Positions 17,130-25,237 of a stretch of DNA of 64,000 bases are shown here, one piece after another (within the stretch, counting starts at the first letter, position 1; every line of letters begins with the position of its first letter). This DNA comes from Hymenobacter jeollabukensis (lineage in GTDB: Bacteria > Bacteroidota > Bacteroidia > Cytophagales > Hymenobacteraceae). The translations under genes were made by a program, and so were the position numbers. The notes below the pieces were generated by a model that was not told the DNA's origin, searched no databases, and was given only the letters and a program-made list of their open reading frames with translations. The stretch lies in the NCBI RefSeq assembly GCF_005771675.1, contig NZ_VAJM01000009.1, positions 124,001 through 188,000 on the forward strand, in the 5' to 3' direction.

Positions 17130-17978
17130 ATGGAAAAGCATAATAGCGTCGTTCACCGCCTCCGCCTGAAAGTCAAAGCGCGTCGTCTGGCCCGCCGGGC
17201 GCTGCCGTTCGTGGCTTCTCTGTTTCTGGCCACGCCACTGGCCGGGCCGGTGCGCACCACGCAGGCGCACGGGCACCAGCTGCCGGTGGCGCTCAGCCGC
17301 CCGGCTGCGCCCTCGCCCGTTACGCTGCTCACCCAAGGCACCCGCCAGCTCTACGACGAGATGAACCTGCAGGCTCAGGGGCTGAGCTTCGACGTGTTCG
17401 AGAAGGCCTACACGGGCTACTTGAACCTGCGCGCCGAAGACAAGCTCGACCCCAACCGCGAGCTGCTGGCCGTGGCCGATTTCGACCTGCCTTCCACCGA
17501 AAAGCGCCTGTGGGTGCTCGATCTGGGCAAGAAGGAAGTGCTGTTCCACACGCTGGTGGCCCACGGCCACAATTCCGGCGAGAACGTGGCCACCAACTTC
17601 TCAAACCAGAACGAGTCGAACATGAGCAGTCTGGGCTTCTACGTGACCGATGCCGAGTACGTGGGCAAGCACGGCCGCTCCCTGAAGCTTGACGGCCAGG
17701 ATTTGGGCTTCAACGACAACGCCCGCGAGCGGGCCGTGGTGATGCACGGCGCCGACTACGTGAGCGAGGATTTCATCAAGCAGAACGGCCGCCTGGGCCG
17801 CAGCCTCGGCTGCCCGGCCCTGCCCATGGACCAGTACGCCCAGATTATCGATACGCTGGGCAAGGGCGCCTGCCTGTTCCTGAACGGCAACGACCCCAAC
17901 TACCAGTCGCAGTACCTCGATACCGACGAAGCGGCCCGCGTGTACGCCACGGTGGCCAGCGGCGGCCAAACGGTGTAG
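17130..17978 (+). CDS. Murein L,D-transpeptidase catalytic domain (YkuD_2) protein
   Basis: The 282-aa protein has a basic N-terminus and one hydrophobic segment (ALPFVASLFLATPLAG), then the YkuD_2 domain. It has KRLWVLDLGKKEVLFHTLVAHG, GFYVTDAEYVGKHG, VVMHGADYVSEDF and the catalytic RSLGCPALP (Cys228). It is paralogous to 5499-6335 but lacks a lipobox, so the two are probably placed differently in the envelope. A perfect 25-bp hairpin terminator follows directly. Role in peptidoglycan L,D-cross-linking is inferred from the YkuD fold. Confidence 0.88.
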   Translation: MEKHNSVVHRLRLKVKARRLARRALPFVASLFLATPLAGPVRTTQAHGHQLPVALSRPAAPSPVTLLTQGTRQLYDEMNLQAQGLSFDVFEKAYTGYLNLRAEDKLDPNRELLAVADFDLPSTEKRLWVLDLGKKEVLFHTLVAHGHNSGENVATNFSNQNESNMSSLGFYVTDAEYVGKHGRSLKLDGQDLGFNDNARERAVVMHGADYVSEDFIKQNGRLGRSLGCPALPMDQYAQIIDTLGKGACLFLNGNDPNYQSQYLDTDEAARVYATVASGGQTV

Positions 17979-17992
17979 TAAATCAGTGCCCT

Positions 17993-18042
17993 CGAAAAAC
18001 GACGAAAGCCGGCGGATATCCGCCGGCTTTCGTCGTTTTTCG
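17993..18042. terminator. Perfect 25-bp bidirectional terminator palindrome
   Basis: The 25-nt arms are fully complementary with no loop bases: outer CGAAAAACGACG, centre GGCGGATATCCGCC. It lies between two convergent genes, and the A/T ends serve both strands. Confidence 0.88.
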
Positions 18043-18063
18043 GGTAAATCAGGGGCGGCGCAG

Positions 18064-19191
18064 CTACAGCGTCACGCCAAACTTCTGCCCGACGGTCTGC
18101 AGGTCGTCCACCACTTTCTGCAGCAGCGGAATGCCGTGGGTGAGGCGCTCCTCCGTCATGCGGCGCTCCGGGTCGCCGGGGATGAGCACCTGCTGCCCGG
18201 ACACGGCCTTAGCATGGCGGAAGGTTTCGATCCACTTGTCCATGTGGGCCTTGAACTCGGCGGCGGGGCGGAAGGCGTCCACGCGCATCACGCCGAAGAA
18301 GTGGCCTATGCCCTGGCCCACCGGGTCGGCGGGGGGCTGCAGGAAAGCCACGAACGGGGGCACCCAGGGGCCATAGTTGGCACCCGACAGCACGGCGGAG
18401 AGGATATCGACGGTGGCGCCGAGGCCGTAGCCCTTATGGCTGCCGGTTTCGCCGCCCAGCGGCACCAGCGCGCCGCCGTTGCGGGTTTCGGTGGGGTTGC
18501 TGCTGGGCTGGCCGTCTTTGTCCTGAATCCAGCCGGCGGGGGCGGGTAAGCCCTTGCGCTCCAGGATTTCCATCTTGCCCTGGGCGGCCGTGGTGGTGGC
18601 CATGTCGAGCACGAAGGGCGGCTGCTCCCCGGCCGGAATGGCGACGGAAATCGGGTTGGTGCCCAGCAGCCTTTCCAACGAATACGTGGGCGCCACCAGC
18701 GGCGAGGCATTGGTGAGGGCAATGCCAATCATGTCGTGGGGCAGGGCCAGCATGGCGTGGTAGCCGGCAATGCCGAAGTGGTTGGAGTTGCGCACGGCCA
18801 CCCAGCCCGTGCCCGCCACCCGCGCCTTTTCGATGGCCAGCCGCATGGCGTGCGGGGCCACCACCAGCCCCAGGCCGGCGTCGCCGTCGACCACGGCCGT
18901 GCTCGGCGTTTCGTGCACCACGCCGATGCGCGGGGCCGCGTTGATGCGCTGGGCTTCCCAGAGGCGCACGTAGCCGCTGAGCCGCGCCACGCCGTGCGAG
19001 TCGACGCCGCGCAAATCGGCGGACAGCAGGGTTTCGGTGGCCTGGCGGGCGTCCTCGGCGGGGCAGCCCATGGCGCGAAATACGCCCTCGGCAAAATCAA
19101 ACAGACGCTGGTACTCGAAAGTCAAGGGGGCAGCAGGTAAAGGTGGAAGGGTAGGAGGGCCGCGCCAGCCCGAACAGCCAGCGGCACTCAT
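18064..19191 (-). CDS. Malate/L-lactate (Ldh) family NAD(P)-dependent dehydrogenase
   Basis: 2-hydroxyacid oxidoreductase of the LDH2/MDG2 fold, distinct from Rossmann LDH. The family signature is clear: DLRGVDSHGVARLSGY, GTGWVAVRNSNHFGIAGYH, ALTNASPLVAPTYSLERLLGTNPIS, FVLDMATTTAAQGK and SHKGYGLGATVDILS. Substrate (malate, lactate, ureidoglycolate or a sugar acid) cannot be told. The start is uncertain: ATG at 19191 gives 375 aa with a Pro-rich, non-family N-terminus. A TTG at 19125 would give 353 aa beginning LTFEYQRLF, closer to family length. A 41-bp tandem repeat array lies directly upstream. Confidence 0.9.
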   Translation of the reverse strand: MSAAGCSGWRGPPTLPPLPAAPLTFEYQRLFDFAEGVFRAMGCPAEDARQATETLLSADLRGVDSHGVARLSGYVRLWEAQRINAAPRIGVVHETPSTAVVDGDAGLGLVVAPHAMRLAIEKARVAGTGWVAVRNSNHFGIAGYHAMLALPHDMIGIALTNASPLVAPTYSLERLLGTNPISVAIPAGEQPPFVLDMATTTAAQGKMEILERKGLPAPAGWIQDKDGQPSSNPTETRNGGALVPLGGETGSHKGYGLGATVDILSAVLSGANYGPWVPPFVAFLQPPADPVGQGIGHFFGVMRVDAFRPAAEFKAHMDKWIETFRHAKAVSGQQVLIPGDPERRMTEERLTHGIPLLQKVVDDLQTVGQKFGVTL

Positions 19192-19228
19192 GCCACAATT
19201 CGGAAAGCGCAAAAATGGTTGTCAGATG

Positions 19229-19424
19229 CCATTCCGCATTTCGGAACGGGCAAAAATGCCTGTCGGACCCCGTTCCGCATTCCGGAACGACCAAAAACGG
19301 TTGTCAGACCCCATTCCGCATTTCGGAATGACCAAGAATGGTTGTCAGACCCCATTCCGGAATGCGGAATGGCTAAAAACGCTTGTCAGACCCCGTTCCG
19401 CGTTTCGGAATGGGGTCTGACAAG
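19229..19424. repeat. Tandem array of 41-bp units ending in a long hairpin
   Basis: Four full 41-nt units begin at 19229, 19270, 19311 and 19352, with a decayed copy before and a half copy after. Each unit holds a small palindrome of the type CATTCCGCATTTCGGAATG followed by a TTGTCAGACC tail. The last half copy closes as a hairpin: CTTGTCAGACCCCGTTCCG (19382-19400) with CGGAATGGGGTCTGACAAG (19406-19424). There are no unique spacers, so this is not CRISPR. It lies between ppx and the Ldh-family gene, both on the minus strand. Confidence 0.92.
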
Positions 19425-19446
19425 CCGCCGGGGGCATTACTGACAG

Positions 19447-20388
19447 TTACTCGCCCAGCATTTCGGCCAGCAGGCCCTCTTTCAGCGCGTAGGCGGAGGC
19501 TTTGATGCGGGTGAGGCGGCAGGCGTTGAGCACGAAGTCGATGAGCACGCAGGCCACCACAATCATGTCGGCGCGCATGGGCGTCATGCCGGGCAGGGCC
19601 AAGCGCTGCTCGTGGGTGGTGTTCAGCAGCTCGTCGTAGCTGCGGTAAAAGCTGTCGAGCGACACCTCGCGGGCGGCGGGCTGCCGCGCCAGGTCCTGGC
19701 CCTGCCGGGCCGCTTCCAGGTCGCCCAAGGTATCGAACGAGCCGGAGGCGCCCACCAGCGTGCCGGGGCGGAAGTGCTCCACGGCCGAGAGCATGGGCAC
19801 CAGCGCGTGGCGCAGGAAATCCTGCTCGGCGCGCACGTCGTCCGGGGTGAGCGGGTCGTGGCGGAAAAACTGGTCGAGCAGGCGCTGTGCCCCGATTTCA
19901 AAGCTCTGCTTCCAGAAAATCTGCTGGTCGTTGGCAATGATAAACTCCACCGAGCCGCCGCCGATGTCCATGAGCAGATGCGGCTCGTCGCCCAGCGGCA
20001 CGGCCTGCCGGATGCCCTTGCAGATCAGCTCGGCCTCGCGCGCGCCGGCAATGATTTCCACCCGAATGCCGGTCTGCTCGAAAATGGCCTTCACCAGCTC
20101 CTCGCCGTTGCGGGCCACGCGCACCGCGCTGGTGGCCGTGGCGCGCACGTCCGTCACCTGGTGCAGCTCGATTTCCTCCTGAAACGCCTGCAGCGTGTGC
20201 AGGGCCCGGTCGAAGGCGGCTGGCGCAATTTCGCCGTTGCTGATGCCGCCTTCGCCCAGCTTCACGCCCACCTTGGTGCGCAGCAGCACCCGCGGCGCCT
20301 CGCCGCGCCGCTCGGGCAGCTCCACGATGAGCAGGTGAAACGTGTTGGTGCCCATGTCGATGAGGGCCAGGCGCTTTTTGTGTGACAT
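19447..20388 (-). CDS. ppx: Ppx/GppA phosphatase family protein
   Basis: Exopolyphosphatase/pppGpp phosphatase-type protein of 313 aa, the short form with only the ASKHA (actin-like) core. Nucleotide/phosphate loops are visible: ALIDMGTNTFHLLIVEL near the N-terminus, ATATSAVRVARNGEE, LLMDIGGGSVEFII around residue 140, and GASGSFDTL. It would hydrolyse terminal phosphates of polyphosphate and/or pppGpp; sequence alone does not separate the two. The ATG at 20388 is chosen because ten extra upstream residues are not family-like. Its 3' end runs into the 41-bp tandem array. Confidence 0.92.
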   Translation of the reverse strand: MSHKKRLALIDMGTNTFHLLIVELPERRGEAPRVLLRTKVGVKLGEGGISNGEIAPAAFDRALHTLQAFQEEIELHQVTDVRATATSAVRVARNGEELVKAIFEQTGIRVEIIAGAREAELICKGIRQAVPLGDEPHLLMDIGGGSVEFIIANDQQIFWKQSFEIGAQRLLDQFFRHDPLTPDDVRAEQDFLRHALVPMLSAVEHFRPGTLVGASGSFDTLGDLEAARQGQDLARQPAAREVSLDSFYRSYDELLNTTHEQRLALPGMTPMRADMIVVACVLIDFVLNACRLTRIKASAYALKEGLLAEMLGE

Positions 20389-20396
20389 AGCTTTGA

Positions 20397-20510
20397 GGTG
20401 ACACGTAACACGTGACAAGTAACAGGGAAGTAGTGAGGAGCGAAACAGGACACGTAGGCGGGAGTCCGCAACAAGTTACTTGCTCAACCTGTCACGTGTC
20501 ACCTGTCACC
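20397..20510. repeat. GTGAC-rich inverted repeat with degenerate octamers
   Basis: The left arm GGTGACACGTAACACGTGAC and the right arm ending CACGTGTCACCTGTCACC are imperfect inverted copies made of 7-8 nt units (TGTCACC, CACGTGAC). They fill the gap between ppx and the methyltransferase gene. Similar logic to the repeat at 58266-58353. Confidence 0.7.
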
Positions 20511-20513
20511 TTT

Positions 20514-21407
20514 TCAATTCGCGAACCGGCAGAAGGTACCCAGCGGCAGCTTGCGCTGGCCCTTGTCGTGCAGGTAGATTTCCCCGATTTCGCGCTGCTG
20601 GCCGTAGGGCGCGTAAATCGTGTCGATGAGGTTGTCCAGAATCAGCGCGGAGTAGCCGATGGAGTAGAGGTTGATGACGTAGAAGTGGTCCTGCGGGTCG
20701 AGCAGCTCCCGGCACATCTTCAGCATCTCGTTGAGCTGGTCTTCGAGCTGCCACTTTTCGCCGGTGGGGCCGCGGCCGTAGGCGGGCGGGTCGAGGATGA
20801 GGCCCTGGTACTTGTTGCCCCGCTTCACTTCGCGCTGCACGTACTTGAAGGCGTCTTCCACCAGCCAGCGCACCCCGTCGAGGCCGGAAGCTTCCATGTT
20901 GTCGCGGGCCCAGAAGTTGACCTGCTTCACCGAATCGAGGTGAGTGACATCGGCGCCGGCGGCGCGGGCGGCCAGGGTGGCCCCGCCGGTGTAGGCAAAC
21001 AGGTTGAGCACCCGGGGCTTCTCGGCGCGGCGCTTCTTCGTTTGCTCGTAGATGAACTGCCAATTCGGGTCCTGCTCCGGAAACAGCCCGACGTGCTTAA
21101 ACGACGAGAGGCCCAGGCGGAAACGCAGCTTCAGCCCGTCGGGCCGCTCGTAGTCGATGTACCACTGCTCGGCCATGCCCGGCTTGAGCTTCCACTGGCC
21201 TTTTTCGGTGGCCGCGTTGGCGCCTTTTTCGCGGGTGAAAGTGGCGTGGGCCCGGTCCCATTCGCTCTTGGGCAGGTGCGGGTCCCACACGGCCTGGGGC
21301 TCGGGACGGCTGAGCACGTAGCGCCCAAAGCGCTCCAGCTTTTGAAAGTTGCCGCTGTCGAGCAGCTCGTAGTCGGGCCAGGGACTGGTGGTGAGGAAGG
21401 AGTACAT
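20514..21407 (-). CDS. Class I SAM-dependent methyltransferase (RlmI/RlmK-like)
   Basis: The 297-aa protein belongs to the Methyltrans_SAM (23S rRNA m5C/m2G methyltransferase RlmI/RlmK C-terminal) group. SAM-binding motif I is VLNLFAYTGGATLAA, the acidic residue after it is in THLDSVKQVNFWAR, and the catalytic-type motif IV is LILDPPAYGRG. The N-terminal PUA domain of RlmI is absent, so the RNA target is uncertain. The ATG at 21407 is supported by a -7 box on the minus strand at 21450-21443 (leader about 30 nt). Confidence 0.88.
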   Translation of the reverse strand: MYSFLTTSPWPDYELLDSGNFQKLERFGRYVLSRPEPQAVWDPHLPKSEWDRAHATFTREKGANAATEKGQWKLKPGMAEQWYIDYERPDGLKLRFRLGLSSFKHVGLFPEQDPNWQFIYEQTKKRRAEKPRVLNLFAYTGGATLAARAAGADVTHLDSVKQVNFWARDNMEASGLDGVRWLVEDAFKYVQREVKRGNKYQGLILDPPAYGRGPTGEKWQLEDQLNEMLKMCRELLDPQDHFYVINLYSIGYSALILDNLIDTIYAPYGQQREIGEIYLHDKGQRKLPLGTFCRFAN

Positions 21408-21442
21408 GCGCTACCTTTGGTGAGCCCCGCGGGGCGGGCCGG

Positions 21443-21450
21443 CAAAGGTA
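21443..21450 (-). promoter_or_regulatory. -7 promoter element of the methyltransferase gene
   Basis: The minus strand reads TACCTTTG, an exact TAnnTTTG match, about 36 nt upstream of the ATG at 21407. Confidence 0.6.
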
Positions 21451-21513
21451 CGGCCGGGCGGCGGATGACGTTTGGGCGGGTAGGAGAGAAGAAGATTTTA
21501 CTGAGCTTACCAC

Positions 21514-21930
21514 ATGCACGCGCCGTTGTCACCCTCGTTCAGCCTTGCGTCGCCGCGCGGCCACTCGTTGGATCCGCCGGAAGTGCTGGCGTTGTTCCTG
21601 GAGCTGCATCGCCGGAGTCAGCACCGCATCTACCTGCTCTATGTCATGCGTGAAAGCGGGATTCTCGCGGACGGCGCCGGCGCTGAAATCTATCTCGTCG
21701 ATGACAAGAAGTTCGAGGTGGTAGAACAGCTAGCCCACGATGAATGCCGCTGCACGTTCATCTTGAAAGACAAAATGAATTGGCCTTACCGGATGGAGCT
21801 ACTAAAAAAGGGCAGTTGGCGTGTCGAATCGTTCCAAGAGCAGTGCGTGGGCTGCTTTGGCGAAGGAACTGACGGTGGGCACGACTGGGGCTGCGGCGTG
21901 TGCGGTGGTAGCGGTTGGGGCGTGCTCTAG
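21514..21930 (+). CDS. Small protein with DnaJ-type CxxCxG zinc motif
   Basis: The 138-aa protein has an N-terminal ~100 residues forming an unrecognised alpha/beta region (HRIYLLYVMRESGILADG ... EIYLVDDKKFEVVEQL). The C-terminus holds two DnaJ central-domain-like halves, CVGCFGEG and CGVCGGSG, spaced 11 residues apart, which could bind one Zn ion. The protein ends directly after. No signal peptide. Not recognised as a named family. It is 13 nt before the DinB gene, but that gene has its own promoter box. Confidence 0.65.
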   Translation: MHAPLSPSFSLASPRGHSLDPPEVLALFLELHRRSQHRIYLLYVMRESGILADGAGAEIYLVDDKKFEVVEQLAHDECRCTFILKDKMNWPYRMELLKKGSWRVESFQEQCVGCFGEGTDGGHDWGCGVCGGSGWGVL

Positions 21931-21932
21931 CG

Positions 21933-21940
21933 TATCTTGG
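21933..21940 (+). promoter_or_regulatory. -33/-7 promoter of the DinB-like gene
   Basis: TATCTTGG (-7-like) ends 3 nt before the ATG at 21944. A TTG at 21914-21916 sits 16 nt upstream of it, a usual -33 spacing. This implies a leaderless start. Confidence 0.5.
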
Positions 21941-21943
21941 CAC

Positions 21944-22432
21944 ATGCCTCACACCGAACTCCCCCGCCTGCTCGACCAGCTCGAACGCGCCTTCCACAGC
22001 GACGCCTGGTCCGGCCCATCCTTGCTGGCTACGCTGATTGGTTTGTCGGCCGAGCAAGCGGCGGCGCGGCCGATTCCGCCGGCGCACAGCATCTGGGAGC
22101 TGGTGCTGCACCTGCGCACCTGGGCCGCCACGGCCAGCGCCCGCATCGAGCAGCGCTACCACGTGCTCATCGAGGGCGAGGACTGGCCCGCCGTGCCGCT
22201 GGTGGCCGATGAAGTGGCCTGGCAAACCGCGCTGGCCGAACTCTCCAAAGCCCACGAGCGGCTGCTGACGGCCGTGCAGGCGCTGCACGACAAGGACTTG
22301 AACGAAGTACTCGGCGCCGAGCGCAACCGCCCGGACGGTTCGGGTGTTTCCATTTACGTATTGTTGCACGGCACGGCGCAGCACTACCTCTACCACGCCG
22401 GCCAGGTGGCACTGCTGCGCAAGCTGGTCTGA
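21944..22432 (+). CDS. DinB-superfamily protein
   Basis: Four-helix-bundle DinB/YfiT-type protein of 162 aa. The metal-binding histidines are visible in AHSIWELVLHLRTWA and in the C-terminal HGTAQHYLYHAGQ, as in family members that use a His triad. Members act as thiol-dependent transferases or hydrolases; the substrate is unknown. The start is fixed by the -7 box ending at 21940. It is 21 nt upstream of dapF on the same strand. Confidence 0.85.
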   Translation: MPHTELPRLLDQLERAFHSDAWSGPSLLATLIGLSAEQAAARPIPPAHSIWELVLHLRTWAATASARIEQRYHVLIEGEDWPAVPLVADEVAWQTALAELSKAHERLLTAVQALHDKDLNEVLGAERNRPDGSGVSIYVLLHGTAQHYLYHAGQVALLRKLV

Positions 22433-22453
22433 CCGTTTTTTCTCTGCTTTTCC

Positions 22454-23242
22454 ATGCGTTTTCATAAGTACCAGGGCACCGGCAACGACTTCGTGATGAT
22501 TGACGACCGGAGCCGCAGCTTCCCGGCCGACGACTACGCCCTGGTGCGCCGCCTCTGCGAGCGGCGCCGCGGCATCGGCGCCGACGGGCTCATCCTGCTG
22601 CGCACCCTGCCCGGCTACGACTTCGAGATGGTGTACTACAACGCCGACGGCTACCTGGGCTCGATGTGCGGCAACGGCGGCCGCTGCACCGTGGCCTTTG
22701 CCCAGCAGCTCGGCGTGATTCAGGACAAAGCCCACTTCCTCGCCGCCGACGGCCCGCACGAGGCCACCGTGGATGCCGACGGTACCGTGCGCCTGCGCAT
22801 GATGGACGTGGCCGGCCAGCAGGAGGTGCCCGACGGTATTTTTCTCAACACCGGCAGCCCGCACATCGTCCGGTTTCTGCCCGCCAGCTCCCTGGCCGAG
22901 CACAACGTGTACGCCGAGGGCCGCGCCATCCGCTTCGGCGAGTTTTTCAATGCCCGGGGCGGCACCAACGTCAACTTCGTGGAGGAGCCGCAGGTGAGCG
23001 GGCAGCCCTGGCAGGTGCGCACCTACGAGCGCGGCGTGGAAGACGAAACGCACTCCTGTGGCACCGGCGTAACGGCCGTGGCCCTGGCCGCCGCCCGCCG
23101 CGGCGCCCTCAGCCCGGTGCCCCTGCGCACCATCGGCGGCGACCTGTCGGTGTCGTTCCGGCAGCAGCCCGACGGCTCGTTCACCGAGGTGTACCTGAAT
23201 GGCCCGGCGGAATTCGTCTTCGCGGGCGACATCCAGCTCTAG
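22454..23242 (+). CDS. dapF: Diaminopimelate epimerase
   Basis: Converts LL- to meso-diaminopimelate, for lysine and for the peptidoglycan stem peptide; cytosolic. 262 aa. Both catalytic cysteines are present: Cys72 in MCGNGGRC and Cys202 in HSCGTGVTAVALAA. The start motif KYQGTGNDFVMID and the NTGSPHIV segment are typical. It sits 3 nt upstream of a GNAT gene (likely co-transcribed) and 21 nt behind the DinB gene. Confidence 0.97.
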   Translation: MRFHKYQGTGNDFVMIDDRSRSFPADDYALVRRLCERRRGIGADGLILLRTLPGYDFEMVYYNADGYLGSMCGNGGRCTVAFAQQLGVIQDKAHFLAADGPHEATVDADGTVRLRMMDVAGQQEVPDGIFLNTGSPHIVRFLPASSLAEHNVYAEGRAIRFGEFFNARGGTNVNFVEEPQVSGQPWQVRTYERGVEDETHSCGTGVTAVALAAARRGALSPVPLRTIGGDLSVSFRQQPDGSFTEVYLNGPAEFVFAGDIQL

Positions 23243-23245
23243 CCC

Positions 23246-23773
23246 ATGCTGCGCGGCGACACCGTGTACCTGCGGGCCCTCGAAGCCGACGACCTCGCCT
23301 TCCTCTACGAAATTGAAAACGACGGGAGCGTGTGGGGCCTGGCCTCCGACACGCTCACGCCCATTTCGCACTACTCCCTGGAGCGCTACCTCGACGCGGC
23401 CGCGGCCGATTTCTACGAGGTGCGGCAGCTGCGCCTGGTCATCTGCGCGGCGGCGGATGGAGCCGCCGTGGGCACCGTGGACCTGTTCAACTTCGAGCCA
23501 CACCACCGGCGCGCGGCCGTGGGCATCATGGTGCTGCAGAACCGCCGCCGCGCCGGCTACGCCGCCGAAGCCCTGCTACTGACGCAGCGTTACGCCCGCC
23601 GCACCCTGCACCTGCACCAGCTGTATTGCACCATCGCGGGAAATAATCAGGCCAGTCTGCGCCTGTTCCGCGGGGCCGGGTTTCGGCGCGTGGGCGTGCG
23701 GCGGCAGTGGCTCAGCACCGATGTGGGCTGGGAAGACGCCGTGGAAATGCAATGCGTGTTAACGGGCCAATAG
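23246..23773 (+). CDS. GNAT-family N-acetyltransferase (RimJ/RimL-like)
   Basis: The 175-aa protein begins LRGDTVYLRALEADDLAFLY, as in Acetyltransf_3 members, and has the acetyl-CoA loop VGIMVLQNRRRAGYAAEALLL (about residues 92-112). The C-terminal NNQASLRLFRGAGFRRVGVRR is typical of ribosomal-protein or polyamine-type acetyltransferases. Acceptor unknown. It follows dapF by 3 nt. Its last codons form the left arm of the terminator hairpin. Confidence 0.9.
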   Translation: MLRGDTVYLRALEADDLAFLYEIENDGSVWGLASDTLTPISHYSLERYLDAAAADFYEVRQLRLVICAAADGAAVGTVDLFNFEPHHRRAAVGIMVLQNRRRAGYAAEALLLTQRYARRTLHLHQLYCTIAGNNQASLRLFRGAGFRRVGVRRQWLSTDVGWEDAVEMQCVLTGQ

Positions 23774-23787
23774 GCCCGTTTTTTTGT
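23761..23787 (+). terminator. Terminator overlapping the GNAT stop codon
   Basis: AACGGGCC pairs with GGCCCGTT around AATA, followed by seven T. The stop TAG is inside the hairpin loop region. Confidence 0.85.
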
Positions 23788-23947
23788 GGGATATCATTCC
23801 ATTTTATGGTTGAGTTAGCCGGGAAGTATCCTTTTGCCGGGGGCCTGCGTATGCCTATCTGCCGCGCTTGGTTGAGAAGGGTTGTGTAACCGGGCCGACC
23901 AATTCTTACTGCCACACCTGTCGCCAAATTTTTTGACGCTCTTACGC

Positions 23948-25171
23948 ATGTCCTTACTCGACGTCCCATCCTACGCGCCGGCACCTGCCAACAACACTCC
24001 CTCGGATGCTTCCACCGAGGCCACTACCGAAGTTACCACCGACCAGCAGCTGCCCGACCTGGTGTGCTTCGCGCACCTGCACTGGGATTTTGTGTGGCAG
24101 CGCCCGCAACACCTGCTCTCCCGCTTTGCCCGGCACACCCGCGTATTCTATGTGGAGGAGCCCTGCACGCACTGGGGCGACAAAACGATGGAGCCCTGGC
24201 TGGAAATCAAGGACCGCGAGGAAGGTAAACTGAAAATCGTGGTGGTGCACCTGCCCGAAGGCCTGGCCGAAGAAGCCGCCGATAAGGTGCAGGCCGACAT
24301 CCTGGGCGAGTACTTCAAGCAGGAAAAAATCCAGGACTTCGTGGCCTGGTATTACTCGCCCATGTTCCTGGCCAAGTCGCGGCAATTCAAGCCCGCTTTG
24401 ACCATCTACGACTGCATGGACGAGCTGGCCAACTTCAAGGGCGCCCACCCCGAGCTGCGCAGCCGCGAGCAGGAGCTGTTTCGCAAAGCCCAGCTCGTTT
24501 TTACCGGCGGCCAGACCCTCTACGAAGCCAAAACCAAACAGCACCACAGCGCCCACGCCTTCCCGAGCAGCATCGACAAAGCCCACTTCGGCCAAGCCCG
24601 CAAGGCCGCTGCAGATCCGGCCGATCAGGCCCACATTCCGCATCCGCGCGTGGGCTTCTTCGGGGTGGTTGATGAGCGCCTCGACATCGAGCTGCTGGGC
24701 CAGCTGGCCGCAGCGCGGCCCGAGTGGCAGTTGGTCATCATCGGACCGGTGGTGAAAATCGACCCGGCCACGCTGCCTAAGTCGAGCAACATCCACTACC
24801 TCGGTGGCAAGGACTATAAGGAGCTGCCCGACTACCTGCGCGGCTGGGACGTAGCCACCCTGCTCTTCGCCGACAACGAAAGCACCAAGTTCATTTCGCC
24901 CACCAAGACGCCCGAGTACCTGGCCGCCGGCCGCCCCGTGGTCAGCACGCCCATCCGCGACGTGGTGCGCCCCTACGGCGAGCTGGGCCTCGTGCACATT
25001 GCTGCTCGGGCGCCCGAGTTCGAGCAGGCCATCGAAAAAGCCCTGGCTGACAGCGCCGACCCGGCCTGGCTGCAGCGCGTCGACGCCTACCTCGGCACCA
25101 TCTCCTGGGACCAGACCTGGCAGGGCATGGTCGACCTGATGCAGGCCGAACTGAAAAAAGCCAACGCTTAG
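23948..25171 (+). CDS. Glycosyltransferase (GT4/GT1-like)
   Basis: The 407-aa protein begins with a disordered Thr/Ala-rich stretch (to about residue 32), then CFAHLHWDFVWQRPQHLLSRFA, a start typical of TuaH-like glycosyltransferases. The C-terminal Rossmann half has PRVGFFGVVDERLDIELL, WQLVIIGPV and the nucleotide-sugar motif FISPTKTPEYLAAGRPVVST. It probably adds a sugar in exopolysaccharide or surface glycan synthesis. It is 66 nt upstream of glf, so galactofuranose is a plausible donor sugar or neighbouring step (inference). Confidence 0.88.
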   Translation: MSLLDVPSYAPAPANNTPSDASTEATTEVTTDQQLPDLVCFAHLHWDFVWQRPQHLLSRFARHTRVFYVEEPCTHWGDKTMEPWLEIKDREEGKLKIVVVHLPEGLAEEAADKVQADILGEYFKQEKIQDFVAWYYSPMFLAKSRQFKPALTIYDCMDELANFKGAHPELRSREQELFRKAQLVFTGGQTLYEAKTKQHHSAHAFPSSIDKAHFGQARKAAADPADQAHIPHPRVGFFGVVDERLDIELLGQLAAARPEWQLVIIGPVVKIDPATLPKSSNIHYLGGKDYKELPDYLRGWDVATLLFADNESTKFISPTKTPEYLAAGRPVVSTPIRDVVRPYGELGLVHIAARAPEFEQAIEKALADSADPAWLQRVDAYLGTISWDQTWQGMVDLMQAELKKANA

Positions 25172-25237
25172 GATTCACGCCGCCGCTTGCCACACCAATT
25201 CGTCTTACCCAACCAACCCTAAACTGCCCCCGGAGCT

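Noticed and set aside
19229-19424. Possible CRISPR array
   Set aside because: Units are contiguous 41-mers with no unique spacers between them, and no cas genes are present.
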